A stretch of 64,000 nt of DNA from Membranipora membranacea. Its lineage: Eukaryota; Bryozoa; Gymnolaemata; Cheilostomatida; Membraniporidae. The first letter of the stretch is position 1; each line of letters opens with the position of its first letter. Shown here piece by piece: positions 49,884-63,913 of the stretch. The notes beneath the pieces were generated by a model. It did not search any database, had not been told where the DNA came from, and saw only the letters and a program-made list of their open reading frames with translations. The stretch is from positions 310,001 through 374,000 of the forward strand of contig OU612067.1 of assembly GCA_914767715.1 (NCBI GenBank), given 5' to 3'. Made by a program: the position numbers and the translations under genes.

Positions 49884-52800
49884 ATCACAGGTGAGTCGGA
49901 CTGATTATTATTATGGCTTTCAAATTTATTAAAATCTTAACTTTAATCATCAGTAGAAACCTCAGTGAGAAAACTTTCTATATTCAGATTTTGGCGGTGT
50001 GTCAGGAGTTGTCCCCCATTATCGGGGGGGGGGGGGGGGGCACTAAACAGATGAGACTCCCAGATCTCTCTTCTGGCTGAGCCGATTTATAACAAATCAT
50101 TGATACTGTTTAGTCATTGAACTCCCTCTCTTTTGGTTTAGTAGTACAATGTACAAGGTACAAAGTACATTGCCTAGTTTGGCTCTATGACTCAATCAAT
50201 CCTCAATTAGTATCAGTTATATCTGATTCCAAATTTTTAAAAAACCCCATTCAAAATATTCAAAATATTCAAAAGAGGACAAAAGAAGTATATCCGGTAA
50301 AAGTTTTGCAAGTTTTACAGCTTAGTTCGGATAAAGCACAAAATATCTCTTTAAATTTTCTAACCTAGAAAACCTGGGTTTGATTTCATCACCACTGCTA
50401 CTTCAAAGCTGATGTGATGATCACAAGCCCTATATATATATATATTATGGTAATTAATGGTCATTTTATGCTGAAAGTAAGCATTATATGACATTTCTAA
50501 GTGGAGGGAAAAATACACAAAGAACATTTCTCCAAAACAATACTTGATTTAATGTCACCTATTTTCATCACATAACAGATTATCTGACACTTATTTTGAG
50601 GACCATGTCAGAATTTGTGTTTCTGGTGAAGATAATTAATTCATTGCTCAACGTTATGGTTTGTAATCTGGTCTCTGTTTGGAGAGGGGAAAAGTTTGTC
50701 TCTCTTTGTGTGAGGAAGAGCTGGCAGTGTTTATTAGTTTTCAGCGGTTGAAAGTTGATGACAAACACTTAACATCTGTTTTTTCTTTCTTCTCTCTGGT
50801 GGTCCCTGATGGTCCCTGATGGGAGGGGAGCACGCTGGTGGTAGATTACTTATCTCAAGTTGTTGTAACCATCACTAATTTCCTCCCTCTGAAGCCTTAC
50901 GCTCTCTCACACTGTCACACAGTCAGAGTGCAGGGTGTATATATAAGCTGAGATAATGGTATATTGACCCCTCATCAGTCTCTAACATCTGGTACTACAA
51001 TAATAGTGGTTACAATCCCGTCTAATAAACAACTAATTTGCAAGTTGTCCGAGACAATAAGCCAATTAGACGTACTAAAGTGACTTTTAACCAGCGTTTT
51101 GGTTCTAATACTGAACCATTATGCTAAGCAGCATCTTGAAACAGATAATGCGGTTCTCATCAAGTCTCACCATCCCCTTTCGCTCCCAAATATTCCCATT
51201 ATACATTTATGCAAATATCTTTGTTATAGCGTCGAGTCTTGATAACCTCGTTAATGTACAGCTAATTTAATTCTGGCTAAAAAAAGTGATTGTCACATCT
51301 CCATCTCCGTCTCCGTCTCCGTCAATGTCAACATCAACGTGTATCGAGATCAGCAGGCTCCTGTACAGTGTGTACGGGGCTTCGCCTATGTTTGGAAAAT
51401 CTAGGGCTATCGGCCTCTATCATAACTGTATATAATATAATGTGCTGACATAGAACCAGAAGTCTGAACAGCCTTCTGAGGACTTTCGAGATTCGCTCCT
51501 CAGGCTAACTTGCTGAGATAACATATAACCAAAAAGTCTCAAGGGTTTTTACTTCAAACTAGTCATGTTAATTCAATTCACCCAAAAAATGTCAACCTCC
51601 CCGGAAACACATAGAGCACACAAAAGCTAATGGTTAAATAATCGCCCACCTAATTGCTGTATAAGGCAATTTGCAAAATTGAAATTCTCTTATAATAAGA
51701 TGCAAATTTCCCTAAACGACATGTCACAAAAAATAACTGAGTAGACTTGATGATGGTAAGCTTGACAACCGGTGAGACACAACTTGCCAGAATATCTAAT
51801 GTCAATTTATTTTTATTGTTCTAATTCTGTGTTACCATGACTGACATGACTTATGATTATGGCTACGTTTCTAGTTCTGACCCATATTTGATGTATATTT
51901 CTCTCTCTTTCAGCTTACTATAGACAGATCCCACACACAATCACTGATACACCAAATCTTATAGACTACTCCTAGCTCCTCCAGTACTAATCACCTCAGC
52001 CTCGTAGGCTAGCAGGTCACTGAGACATCTCACTGTGTAGATCTCAGGGTCAGCTGGGATAAGTAGTCAAACCTTATTTTTGTCTCAGTTTGAGGAAAGT
52101 TTCGTATACGAGATGAGATGGTTATAAAACTTAATCATAATCCCTTTTTCTTAGCACTATTGTTAATCCGAATTGTAGTGACTTGATTTGTAGATTCATC
52201 AATACCAGTAAATTTATTACCCTACTCCTGGTAATCTGAGATGACAGCATGCGACTGGCAGCTTTAATCTAACTCTGTCTGTCTGTGCATACCTTTTATA
52301 TGATCAGTGCTATTTTGGATATAAATAACTTAGTGTTCAGCACTCATACTTTTGTAGAGACTATTATCCATTTTATACTATTTTGCAGCTTCATCACCTT
52401 GTAGGCAGATAGTGTCATGTAGCTTACTTAGATAAGGTCTAGCGGTTAATCAAAAAGCCACACTCCAGGGTCAGTAATCCCTCTATTAGAGAACTATACA
52501 TTTTCAGTATTACTGCTCAATAATCAGCGAATAAATCAGTTTTATATGCTCATATTTTATTCTGGCATTATTCTTCTTTTTTAAATAAATTAGAATCTAA
52601 CCATCCATCGAGGTCTTTTTGGTCTTCTAGAGCTTTATTGCTAGAGCTTGACCTCACCCTCCCCCTCACTTTACTCTACAACCCCCCCCCCCCCCCCCAC
52701 ACACACACACCTATAGAAAGATCAGTGTGAATATGTAGTAAATTTGGGGTATCAGTGGTTTTGTGGTTTTAGACCCCACAGCAATTTGCACTTTCCATCT

Positions 52801-55800
52801 CAATTAGTTTTCAAATCTTATTTTTTACCAATAAAAGAATTTGTGAAATTTGTTGAATGTAAACACCATCAAATTAATTTGTGTGGATTAGTCTGACCGC
52901 TAATATCCCCCACAGGTCGAGAGGGTGCAACTAAATGTAAAGTGGATAATTGGGCCTCTCTTTGGAAGGTGCTTGTCATACACACAGAGTGGTCTTTTCG
53001 CAACCTGGATAAGTTTGCCGATACGAATGATGATGAAAATCAAATGTTATTTTTGGTGTATTCTTTTCCCAAAAAGAATTACTTGGGTTTCATCAGGCTA
53101 CAAAAATACGCCACCTCGATGATCTTGCAATTTTTTCCAACCATTCTTGCTGAGATTATACACTCGTGTGAGCGGATAAGCTTGTGAAGGCCAACAGACA
53201 TACATAATAATATGTTATATACGTCTATGGTAAAAAGAGCGGATGGCTCTGTATCCCTCTGTCGCGCTCTGATATGCTTTTATTGAGATTATTACCGCCA
53301 AATCGTTCTCAACTGCAAATCAAAAGTCAAACTCAGTTAAAGATTTGGACAATTACCTCAGTGATAAGAAATTAGACTAATCACGTGTGAATTTAAATTT
53401 AGTTTCTTCAATTCATAAAAGAGCTGAAAACTAATTGGTTTCTCAACATACTGTTAGAAACACTATAAACAAGTAGATACTAGATTGATTTGTGATTGAG
53501 CAAACAATGGTGACTACTAATTTATTTATTTGTAACATCCCAGTGGCTCAGATTTGTATGGAGTATTAAAGCCTAGTTGTTTAAAAAGAAAACATGGGTA
53601 GACCATTTGGGCTCCTAAGTGAATTTTCTCTGGCTATTAGCTATTAGCTATTAGCAGCCAGTTGTTAATTTATCATAGCATAGTTAGACTCTTTATGATG
53701 ACCTGTTGCAACAGGTTGATGATGGCGGGTGGGTGGGGGGGGGGGGGGGGTGGCTGGCCTTGTATTTTGTCTTGGCTTGTTGATTGAGGGTGGAACACAT
53801 CAACGAAAGTCGCGTAATCGAGATTTCCTTCTTCCTTTTTAATCTGCCGGTAGGAATAGATATGTCGCAACTGTTTTTTATTTTTTTGACTTCTTCCACT
53901 CTATGGGTGAAAATGAATCATATTAGCCGTCCTCATGCAACGATACTTGAATTTCAAGTTATTGAGTATCCATTAAATTCCGTAAATGACACAATTTGAC
54001 CGCTGAAACAATGGGATTTGATAAATGAATTGAATAATTACCAAAATGTCCACCCTGGCGTAACCCAAATGCCTATCCACTAAGCTACATAATTATTCAA
54101 ATCAATCCGACCACATTGAAGTGTAGAATATACAAAGTTACCATATCTCCATATATACAATAATATCTCCAGGGAGCTGAGAGCAAAGTGAAAATCATTA
54201 GCTCTCTCTCCACGTGCATACATACATAATATTTAATTTATTCTTTATTTTAAAACAACATATTTGCTTAGCTGCTTACACCCCACATTGTTTCTGTAAT
54301 TAGAACTCCAGGAACTTTGTGTAGATCGGCTATAAGACAACCATCTAAAAGTGACAGGGCTACGGACCTGGCCGAGTTTCTCTCTATGTATCAGTGTTCA
54401 GACTCCCACCAGTTGCCGCTATGAAATACTTGAGTTGGGAGGACCTAGAGCCTGGGCAGGCCAGGGAGGACCCCTAGGAGGTCACTGCTCCAGGCTATCA
54501 AAGTCAATTAGATAGTTGGCGTAATTGAAAGTAGAATCAGCTTAAGATCTTTTCAGACTCATATTCAACAATCTGCTAATTCAAAGATTTTTCAATCTAA
54601 TGTTTACGGTCTATGATTGCGTCTCACCTTCTGTGACACAATAGAGTTTTTGTTCTTCTAGGTCTCCATCCACCCATGAACAATTACACATTATCTAAAA
54701 TTACTCTATTATTATTTTGGCATCTTGAATCATGTTATGTAATGCATGAATTAATGCTCATAATTGTTTTTTACTAGATACAGTACTAATAAAAATCAAT
54801 TGGCAACCCCAGACCTGAGTGAAGAGATGTGTGTTGAGGAGTAAATGGCCTGGTTACCTTGTTAGTTACCTACCACTACCAAATGTATCAAGTCATCTTC
54901 TTTTTGTTCTATAACTTAAATATCTACGCACATTTATCTGTTCGGTTATTTGGTTATTTATTGTCAGATTTTCTCGATCTTGGCAGTCTATATCCATTCA
55001 TAGTCTGAGAATCAAGACTTAAAAAACTTTTTTTTTTACTGCATAAGCAAAGATCTTCATTTCTGAAATCAAACTCAAGTCCTAAAATTATCAGGCTGCA
55101 AAAAACAAAAACAAAAACAAGGACATCGGACAGGACAGGGGGAGGCAGGAAGAGTTAAGGGGCTCAACCTGTCTTCACACACAAACTAGCAATAAGGATG
55201 GGCACTAATGAGCCAGCATATGGGCAGTTAGCTACATAAATTAGTTTTCAAGACATCATCAAACAAACATCAAAGTCAAGCTAGTTAAGAATTTGGTGTC
55301 CCAGCTAAAGAATTTGTGTGTTTAATAACTGCAGATTAGAGTTTGACAATAACTTTCTAATGTTTTGATGAAAACTAAATGACTCTTTAAATCAACATTT
55401 CAACACAATTGACAATATAATGAGAATTCGGAGATTCGCTTTTGATTCCTTTCTTTTGAAAGGCGGCCATTGTTCTCTAAAGTCTAGGTGTCTAGCAGTT
55501 TACTGCAACTTCCCATGGGAGAATCAATTTGTAAACGAAGTCGTGGCCGTGAGGCTGGGAGTTGGGCGAGCACTGCTATGAATGTGGATACTCCCTGCAG
55601 TAGTAGTCTAATATACATAGTGGATCTATCATAGTACAACACAGAAGTAACAGGCCGATTATCTTTTATTCAGAATTAAACCCCGTTCTCCATTCAGAAG
55701 ATTGACAAACCAAGATGGTAACCAGATGGTAACAGTATCATTATCTCCGATTTACCAAATCTGTTATCATGTCACCACCCAAGGAAAATTTAGCTCTCTC

Positions 55801-57302
55801 CCTCAGTTGCGTTAAATTGTTAAACACTTTGAGATCTGATATATTTGTTAATGCCCCTACCCCCCTCTCCCCGGTACCCAGGATATCTCATAGATTTTCA
55901 ACTATGTAAAATACATTTGTGAACATGTTCTTACCCGGTGCCTATTAGTAGAAAAGGGAAAGTGATGACACTGCACAATTCTACTATAGACAATAATCTC
56001 CGGGGACTGGTAGATCTGAGTTATGTCAGTAATTGGGCCGTCTTTTCTAAACCTTTGCACCTTTAAACCCCTAAATTGAACTATTGGCATGACATTGACA
56101 AGCTTTTATAAATTCATTTGTCAGAGAAGTGCGTACTTTAACTGTTTTTAGAGGTGTTTGCATCAATGATGTAAGACACTTTGTTCCTGGTGAACTTGAT
56201 CGATGCCATCTCAAACTAGGAAATACAAACACTCTCACAATTACACCACAACTAGTGCTTACAGAACACAAGGATATAAGAAGAATCAATTCTACATTTA
56301 CACAATGTCGTCTAATTTTGTCATTATCTAAAAAATACTTGATTGACACGTTTTTTTTAGGAATGTTTGACTAAACCACAAGTCTTCTAATTATATGTGA
56401 CCCCTTCTTATATCCGGACTGTACAAGTAGTTGGGCGGTAGATTAATATGGCGGAGCTTGCTGGCTCGGCTCTTACATCCCAACACTTACTTTTATATTA
56501 CACTCCTCTCCCTCCCTGCTCCTTTATCATAGACTGGATCATCAGGAAATAACATCCTGGATAAAACACACAAATATTACTATATCAAGGTAGCCGGTAC
56601 TCTGGGCTCTCGCAAGGCTTTTTTTTAAGTCAAACTTCATTATTTTCCAATTTGTAATTCAGACAGGGAAGAATTTGACAATAGGTTTAGGGAAAAATAA
56701 AACCCCTGCTTGTCAAATCGATATTTTGTAAGGGTACATTTGAGAGACATTTTGTGATGCAACAAAATTGAATAGCAATTTTTCTTCAAGAAAAGTAGAT
56801 TTAAGATGTCATTAGATTGATATTATTGCTCAGCGGTCTATTTTTGTGTCACTTTTCTGTAGATAGCTGCCAAATGTGCAGGAGCATGTACGCACACTGT
56901 CATATATAAATACATAACTATCAAATCATTACCTGCATTCTCATAGGATAGTCCAGTTTTTTTGCGAAAAGGTGATTTCCTACAGTTTTTCTTAAACATT
57001 GCTAAAAATAGAACTTTCCCCTTTATAAATATTTGTGTACACCTGTTATCCTTCAAATAATCAGTTAGCTGTAACTTTTCTATATCAGTAACCAGCCATA
57101 GAGGTCATATATTTCTTGTAATCCGTTGCCTATGTCCTAGATGAACTTATTTTTAGATGGATAGTGCAAGGATAGTGTACTAGATACTGTTCATAACCTT
57201 CCCCCATTGCCTAAATACTGTTCATCATATCAATTAAGCTGCTCATCATTGCCTAGGTGCAAAACTGTATAACTGGGGAAGGGGGAGGAATGTTGGGAGG
57301 GG

Positions 57303-57330
57303 GTGGTGGTGGTGGTGGTGGTGGTGGGGA
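57303..57330. repeat. (GGT)n microsatellite
   Basis: About eight GGT units with flanking G-rich sequence. Confidence 0.85.
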
Positions 57331-60300
57331 GGTGGTGTTGGTGTGTAGAGATGGTATGATACTGATCTATCACACACCTGTGTACTTTTATAAGACTATA
57401 ATATTATTATTATCCCATACACAATCAGTATTATAATGATACAGATTTCTATCAGACTAAATTATAGATAATCCTTACTGAGGCGATCATTATCCGACAA
57501 ATTTGAGAATATTTAGTGTCAACTTAAAGCCTTCATTTGGTCACAAACACCAGCTCTGTTTTCCAGCTGTTTTTCATCACTAACAACATGTTATTATACT
57601 GTTATTAGGACCTATCAACCTATTAAAACTGGGTATACGTCCATCCCTAAGTATATGGTGCTCTACACAAAGCATGCCCGCTAGCACTCTGCAGCTTTCA
57701 TTGACATCCACAAAGTCGAGTTAAATATGACAAAATTATCTAAAAAGTCATGAAAAACTACGGTTATTGCTGTTATTGCCATATTGTTTGACTTTTTGGA
57801 GATAATTCCGTGACATGACACGCTGTAATTTTAGTGGCATCTTGGTCATGTTGCCCATTTGTTAAACTGCTGCTTTAAAGCTTCTCCTTGTGATGCAGCC
57901 AAACATAACAGGATGATTGTCTCTGAGCTCTCTCAGTCCTCCAGGTTATTAACATCTCACATCTAATCTTATCCATGACTGACTTACACCACAGGAAGTT
58001 TTGGTGGATAAATAAATCCTGTTGGGAAAATTTTCCAGGTTCAAAATGAGATCTGAAGTATAATTTAAACCCTGCCTGTATATCTATGAAATAACGTTAG
58101 TAAGTGACGTTAGTTAGAGGCTATTCTCCATTCCTGTCAACCTATTCCATCAGCGGCAGCAATATACTGGCTGTACTACCTGTACTTGTCATACGGCAGC
58201 GTGGCAAACCTGCCTTAATACTGACAGTATTTCTCACACATACCAACATCCTCATGGATAAACACTGCAACACATATAACCTGGAACTAGTTCCTCCATC
58301 CATAATCCCCTTGTGTAAATGTGATAATGCATTGGATTGTTGAATCATGTCAGCAGGCGTTAAAACACCGGTCAGCATTACTAAAGATTGACTCAGCCGT
58401 ATATTGAGATGTAAATCAGAGGTTCAGAGATTTGAACAGGGAGGCGTCATCGCGTCCCTCATGCTTGCCTTGCTTGTGTAGGTTTTCTTAGTTTAATTGT
58501 ATTTGGGGAATAGATACACAGGGGTCAGGCTGGTCGATGGCCGCTCGACAAACTGGGTGTGAAGAATCGTGAATCGTTATTGGTGTGAGACCTTTGATCA
58601 CTTTTATCCAGAATGAATCCGTAGTCCTTGCTATCCTTGGAAAGTTATTAAATGTATATCAGGATTCATTGGATCTTTGACCCTAACGAAATGAAACAAC
58701 TTCCGTGCTATTTACCGGTCCCCGTCCCAATCCTGGCCCTGGTCCTGCAGGCTCTTTAATTGAATGCAATGGCTAATATCCTCAATGTTAATTCTCACAC
58801 ATGGTGCGAGCTTAAATCGGCAAGCTATCTATGGCAGTGTGAGTGTGACTGTCACTACCTAACCCCTCACCAAGGACGTGATGACACGGCGCTTATCTCC
58901 ACCTGGTGTTCTAAGGGGTTATTAAACAGGCTCAGATCTGATCAGATCACAACTTAATGAGTCTCCAAGTCTATATATATATAACAATAATACCTTGTGA
59001 GCCAATATTTATAATCTTTAATCCAAATTGCTGTTCGATAGTCTAATGTAACATAATCCTTAATATTTGGTCAACCATTGACTAATGAGAGCGACTTTCT
59101 GTTATATTTTCACGATTAGATTCCACAAATATTGTATTAATCCTTTAATCTCAAGTGTCACATTTTAATCAGATTCTTAATATCTCCCTTTTTACACAAT
59201 TACGCTCTCATCGCTTCTCGGAGCACCTGCTGGAATCGTCACCAGGAAACGACACTTAACTCTAAACCAGAGATTCACAGAACTAATAAAACATTGATTA
59301 GCTTTCTATTGATTTATGGCCACATATCATTTTATATAACATATTTGAATTAATTAGTTGATTTGGATAATTCTGTATGCAATACACAGATTAGTGATGA
59401 CAATGGGCGGCTCACCTAAATTAATCTACTCTAGAAGTGTAGCTAACCCCATCGGCCTTATGTTCAGCTTTATATTATTTTCTTCATTAGAGATTTATTT
59501 TTGGAGAAAGATGGAAAGATGAAGAATTTCAGTAAACAAGCTTGTGCTGCTCTATGCCGCGTCTAATGTTATGGTCTCGCAGGCGGTTATCCTGATCCCT
59601 CGGTATTGTTGATATGATAAGGTAAATGGCTGGCGGGACTGCGACTTTTACTTGTGCACATACAGAGTGTACATATTATATAGAATATTTTATCAAAAGT
59701 TCATCACTAGCTGGCTCATTACTAAAAAATCCACAGCCGACTTATCTGTAATCAGTGATTATAGATGACAAAAGATGACACTAAATGTCTAGTAATTACT
59801 CAACAATTTCACCAAATGATCACCTTGAACCTGTAATTGGAATAACATGTAAATCGTTTTTTGGCTTGAAGGTCTAGCAGCACATCCTGCTTATGTTGGG
59901 TTGAGTGGTGAAGCACTTGCTTATTTCATCTGTTTCGATGGGACGCTAATGTTTATTATTATTCTCTATAATGGATGAGTAGATTACTTTTATTCCTGCT
60001 TAGTGATTCGGTAAATTAGTGACTCGCTGTAGTCCCAACAGGTCCCTCAGGTGAAAGCTGAATACTGATCATGACAGGGTGTTACATACTAATAATCAAG
60101 CTAATAACAGGTGGGCCTTTTTGAAAGCCTTTTGAGTGTCTTATCATCTAATTCTTAGTGTAGGAAGTTATCTGCCTCAACGCGCTACAGAATTAACCTT
60201 TATTGTAGCACAAGACGTCTCATGCCCAACAAATGAAGTATTCAGTATCTGAGGGGTATGTGTGCAGAGGCAGTGTGACGGGCATATGGCTCATTGGTTT

Positions 60301-60389
60301 TTAAATCTGCATTATACAAATATGTCATTGAGTTGAGGCTGGAAATCATTGAGTTGCTAGTCAAACAAAATACAGAATCTGTAAGATAC

Positions 60390-60503
60390 CCCCTCTCTCC
60401 TTTTGGTCCCCTCCTCTCTCCTTTTGGTCCCCTCCTCCCCCTTTTGGTCCCCTCCTCCCCCCTCCTCCCCCTTTTGGTCCCCTCCCCTCCTTTTGGTCCC
60501 TTC
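60390..60503. repeat. Pyrimidine-rich tandem repeat
   Basis: Repeats of CTTTTGGTCCCCTCCTC with length variation. The glycine- and lysine-rich open frames on both strands here are artefacts of it. Confidence 0.85.
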
Positions 60504-61840
60504 CGATGATATCCTTTACAGAGTTGCAGGGAAATATGAGTACACAACAAGGCAACATCCAGTGCAATCGTTCCCCACTTCTGCAATACCAGCAGTTGTT
60601 TGTCTGGCAACTTTCACAACTTTCTTTCTTCTTTCTCATGTTTAAAACAGTACAAACAAGCACCCTTGCACGTGTGTCAGGCTTTTAACTTTTTTATGAC
60701 TACAATACCCTGCAATTTGTAGAAAAAATTGAAGGGATGTGGTCATGTTGATGAAGCAATTCTTGTCCATTTTACTCGGTAATACGCCTCTCAGCCTCTC
60801 AGTATAACAATAATCATTGTCCATTATAATCTTAGATTGACACTTCTGTGTAGCCTTTCCAACAGTAAAGAATCAGGCACTTCCTTTTTAACAACCAGTC
60901 AGTCTGTAGCAAGGTTCTTATTGTGATGTCCCCAATAGATGAGATGGTTAGCTGAGAGAACTAAGGCTTTATGGTGTTGTGGTCGATGTCTGGTGGAAAG
61001 CATGTAAAGCTGAGACAACTAACCTCTCGTAACACGCCCCCCCCCCCCCCGCAGCCGGCTCATAGAACACCTGTGTACTACTCAGCATAGTACAAAAAAA
61101 TCACAAAACCCACGACCGTCCATTACTAACTGTTCACTGCCATAAACAGTAGAGTTAGAGCCTGGTACCGTTTGATCTCCTCTTCCATAGTTTAGTTCAT
61201 AAATAGGAGGTCAGATTTTAGATCAGCGAACGAATGATCAGATATTAAAGAGATCCATTGTAATGTGATAATCTCAAATGATGGTAATCATCAACAACTC
61301 AACCCTATAAAACCCTATAGATTAAAGATTTTGCCCTTTTATCAGGTCACGGTTTCTTGCATTTTTTGCTGTGTTAACACCGATTTCTATTTTTGATTCT
61401 GAGAAAAACATAATAATGCATCTTATTTAATATCAGTAAAAAGAGTAATTGTATCTTTGTCATTCTTTGATGGTAAGTCCCGGAGAGTTTTCTAGCCCAA
61501 CCAGATCAATTAGACTCTTGGCTTGCTGTTTGCTCTTTTGCTGCTAACCCATTTTTGTGTCCAAGTTCATCACCAATCGCTCGTGATATTTTTGAACAAC
61601 AAGTCTTCGCTAAAACTTTCTGTTGAATTTACTGTACAAACTGCGCTGGCCTCTGATGCTTTTTGTTATTCCAGTTAACTGCATCGATATTTTGTTAACC
61701 TGTCAACCCAAGATTAAGTTTAGATCTAAATCTTTGTGCAGCTATAAATTAAAAGTCAACATTGATTTATCTAAATCAGCGTAAAATCTCATCAGATTGA
61801 CAATTATGTCCATAGGCCACGCCTCCTTACCACTGAGTAA

Positions 61841-61961
61841 CCAATGAAACGCTAGATCCTTTACCAGTATAACCAATCATGTAGCGTTACAGTCATTGTA
61901 CAGATTACAATAGATATCTCTATAATCCATTACTCAGCACTTGAGACTTACTTATATAAAT
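61841..61961 (+). promoter_or_regulatory. Putative EMX promoter: two CCAAT boxes and a TATA box
   Basis: CCAAT occurs at 61841-61845 and 61873-61877, and TATATAAAT at 61953-61961, about 105 bases before the EMX start codon. Order and spacing fit a TATA promoter with initiation near 61985-61995. Confidence 0.5.
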
Positions 61962-62066
61962 ACTGAATTAGCTGTTGACTGGTTAATTGTTTTATTTCAC
62001 TTTCAGCGTGAACATCTTTGTGTTCTCTAACTTCTGCTAGAAAACTCCCAATTGTACAGCATCATC

Positions 62067-63913
62067 ATGATGGCTACAAAGAGATCCGCCTCACATGCCT
62101 TCAGCATAGACTCGCTTATGAGTAAAGACAGAGAAACCGTATCTCCACCAAAGTCTGCGAGCGTCACACCACCAACATCACCGACACACAACCCATTCGC
62201 ACATCTCATGAACATGAAAGCTCTGTATGAGAACCAGTGTTTCCCAGGACTTGAGCATATGGCAGGACTCGGACTAAATCACCCAATATTTGCTGGAGCC
62301 TTACCCACCTCTCTACCCGGACACATGCCTACACTACCACACATCAACCCTCTACTGATGGCTGGAGCCCAGAGAGCCGATCCACTATTCAATCCATGGT
62401 TACAGCTCGCTAGACACCCAACCCTTCTCTCTCACCGATTCGGTAAGTTACCCTATCAGACAACCATTGGAAAATTAGAAATACAGCTCAATCCGAGTTC
62501 ATAGCGGTCATATTGGGGGCATAAAACTTTATCATTGTCAGACATTAGATTTTGTCTGCAGTATGTCAGACACAAATTGGTGTCTACGATTGCAAGGCCT
62601 TCCGCCAATTATAATGTCACTAAAACTAAATTGACTAAAATTATCGAAATTCTTATGTTAAAAATTTCAGGGAAGTTGGGTTGGCACTTGGATGTAATAG
62701 TTTATAACAGAATCTAATAACTGTTTTTGGGCTATTACAAAGTTAATTATAGTAATAATGTCCTCGACTTAATCGATTTTGATGCCATGATATCATGTTA
62801 ATAAAGTCGTGAAATAAGCCCTAATCACATTTAATAGAGCTAAGATTAGCTTGTTCAAATTGTCTAGGCCATTGTAAAATTGTTCATAATGAAATAGTTT
62901 AGCTCAGGTTTATTGGCCTGGCCTTTCTAAGATTAGAGAGAAAATCGTGACTATATTATGGGATTGTTTCAGTTTACAACACCTCGATAACTTTCCATCC
63001 ATTAAATTATAAGCAGGTGAAATTTTGTGCCAAACAAACGAGGTGTTAAAGTTAGAACTTAGCCAATGCCTGGATTAGATGAATGGTGAAGCTGTTAATG
63101 CCACGGCTCATTGCCACCTTCTGCTAATAATGACTCTAAATTAATATAATCTTATATTTGAGGTGTAAAAATCACCGGATCAACTTTAGAATTGAAGCTT
63201 AAGGCCAAAAAATAAGCTTCTGGGCAGTCCTCATTATAGTAAAATTAATTTCACTGCATTCCTTAACTTTTGAGGAGTTTCCATTTATCACTTGATCCAA
63301 TTTATATTATTTATATATTTATTTGGAATGTTGTTTTGTGTTTTCAGGAGGAGATAATCACGCTAGTTTGCTGATGCAGCCATTCAGAAAACCAAAGAGA
63401 ATCAGAACAGCTTTCTCACCTTCCCAACTTCTAAAGCTGGAACAATCATTCGAGAAGAATCATTACGTCGTCGGTCAGGAGAGGAAAGATTTAGCTTCTA
63501 ATCTCGGTCTAACTGAAACACAGGTAAGAATCAAACACGAGATAGTCTGAATTAATTTGCTTCTTAAAACGGTTTGAAAGTTTGAATGGACCTGAACTTC
63601 TATAAGGGAAAATGAATAATTCTTAAATCTTAATCCAACCGATTATCCTTAATTCTACTAAAACTGCCAATCATAGTTTACTGGCACTTCAATATCATAT
63701 CAATTTTTTTAACATATAATATTCCCTGTCTGTTTCTTTCTTCAGGTAAAAGTTTGGTTCCAGAACCGAAGAACAAAACACAAGAGAACGAAGGACGGTA
63801 GCGAGGATGGTATGGATGGTCACGGACACGATGAGAGCGATATCGAGGACGATCTCGAGATCTGTGATGATGAGCCGACCTCTCCTAAGAGACAGTGTCT
63901 GCCAAACTACTAG
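62067..63913 (+). CDS. EMX: EMX-class homeobox transcription factor, complete, three exons
   Basis: A nuclear DNA-binding regulator; relatives (fly ems, vertebrate EMX1/2) pattern the head and forebrain. Exons 62067-62442, 63348-63523 and 63746-63913 give 239 residues with consistent phases. Residues 12-18 (F-S-I-D-S-L-M) are an eh1-like Groucho-binding motif in the EMX position. Residues about 101-125 hold the EMX pre-homeodomain block, including P-W-L-Q and the S-H-R-F just before the first intron. The homeodomain is residues 140-199, with EMX-diagnostic [24 protein letters not shown] and V-W-F-Q-N-R-R-T-K; an intron falls between its residues 45 and 46. The C-terminus is acidic (D-E-S-D-I-E-D-D). 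The start could be either of two adjacent ATGs; I took the first. Human EMX proteins are 252-290 residues, so this one is slightly short. Confidence 0.97.
62443..63347 (+). other. EMX intron 1
   Basis: Nothing recognised apart from short open frames. It is AT-rich, without repeats that I could identify. Confidence 0.5.

Larger units (their letters stand above)
49884..62066. other. 12-kb SFXN5-EMX intergenic region
   Basis: No exon with matching splice sites and recognisable protein content was found on either strand. I see poly(G/C) runs, an AC repeat at 52699-52710, a (CTCCGT)n tract at about 51300-51323, a (GGT)n repeat at 57303-57330, a CCTTTTGGTCCCCTCCTC tandem at 60390-60500 and many short open frames without content. 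EMX regulatory elements are expected here but cannot be picked out by eye. Confidence 0.5.

Noticed and set aside
58104-58378. Overlapping frames on both strands in the EMX upstream spacer
   Set aside because: Open on both strands by chance; no splice signals in phase and no known motif.
60242-60663. Glycine/lysine-rich and serine/proline-rich proteins on both strands
   Set aside because: Products of the CCTTTTGGTCCCCTCCTC tandem repeat.
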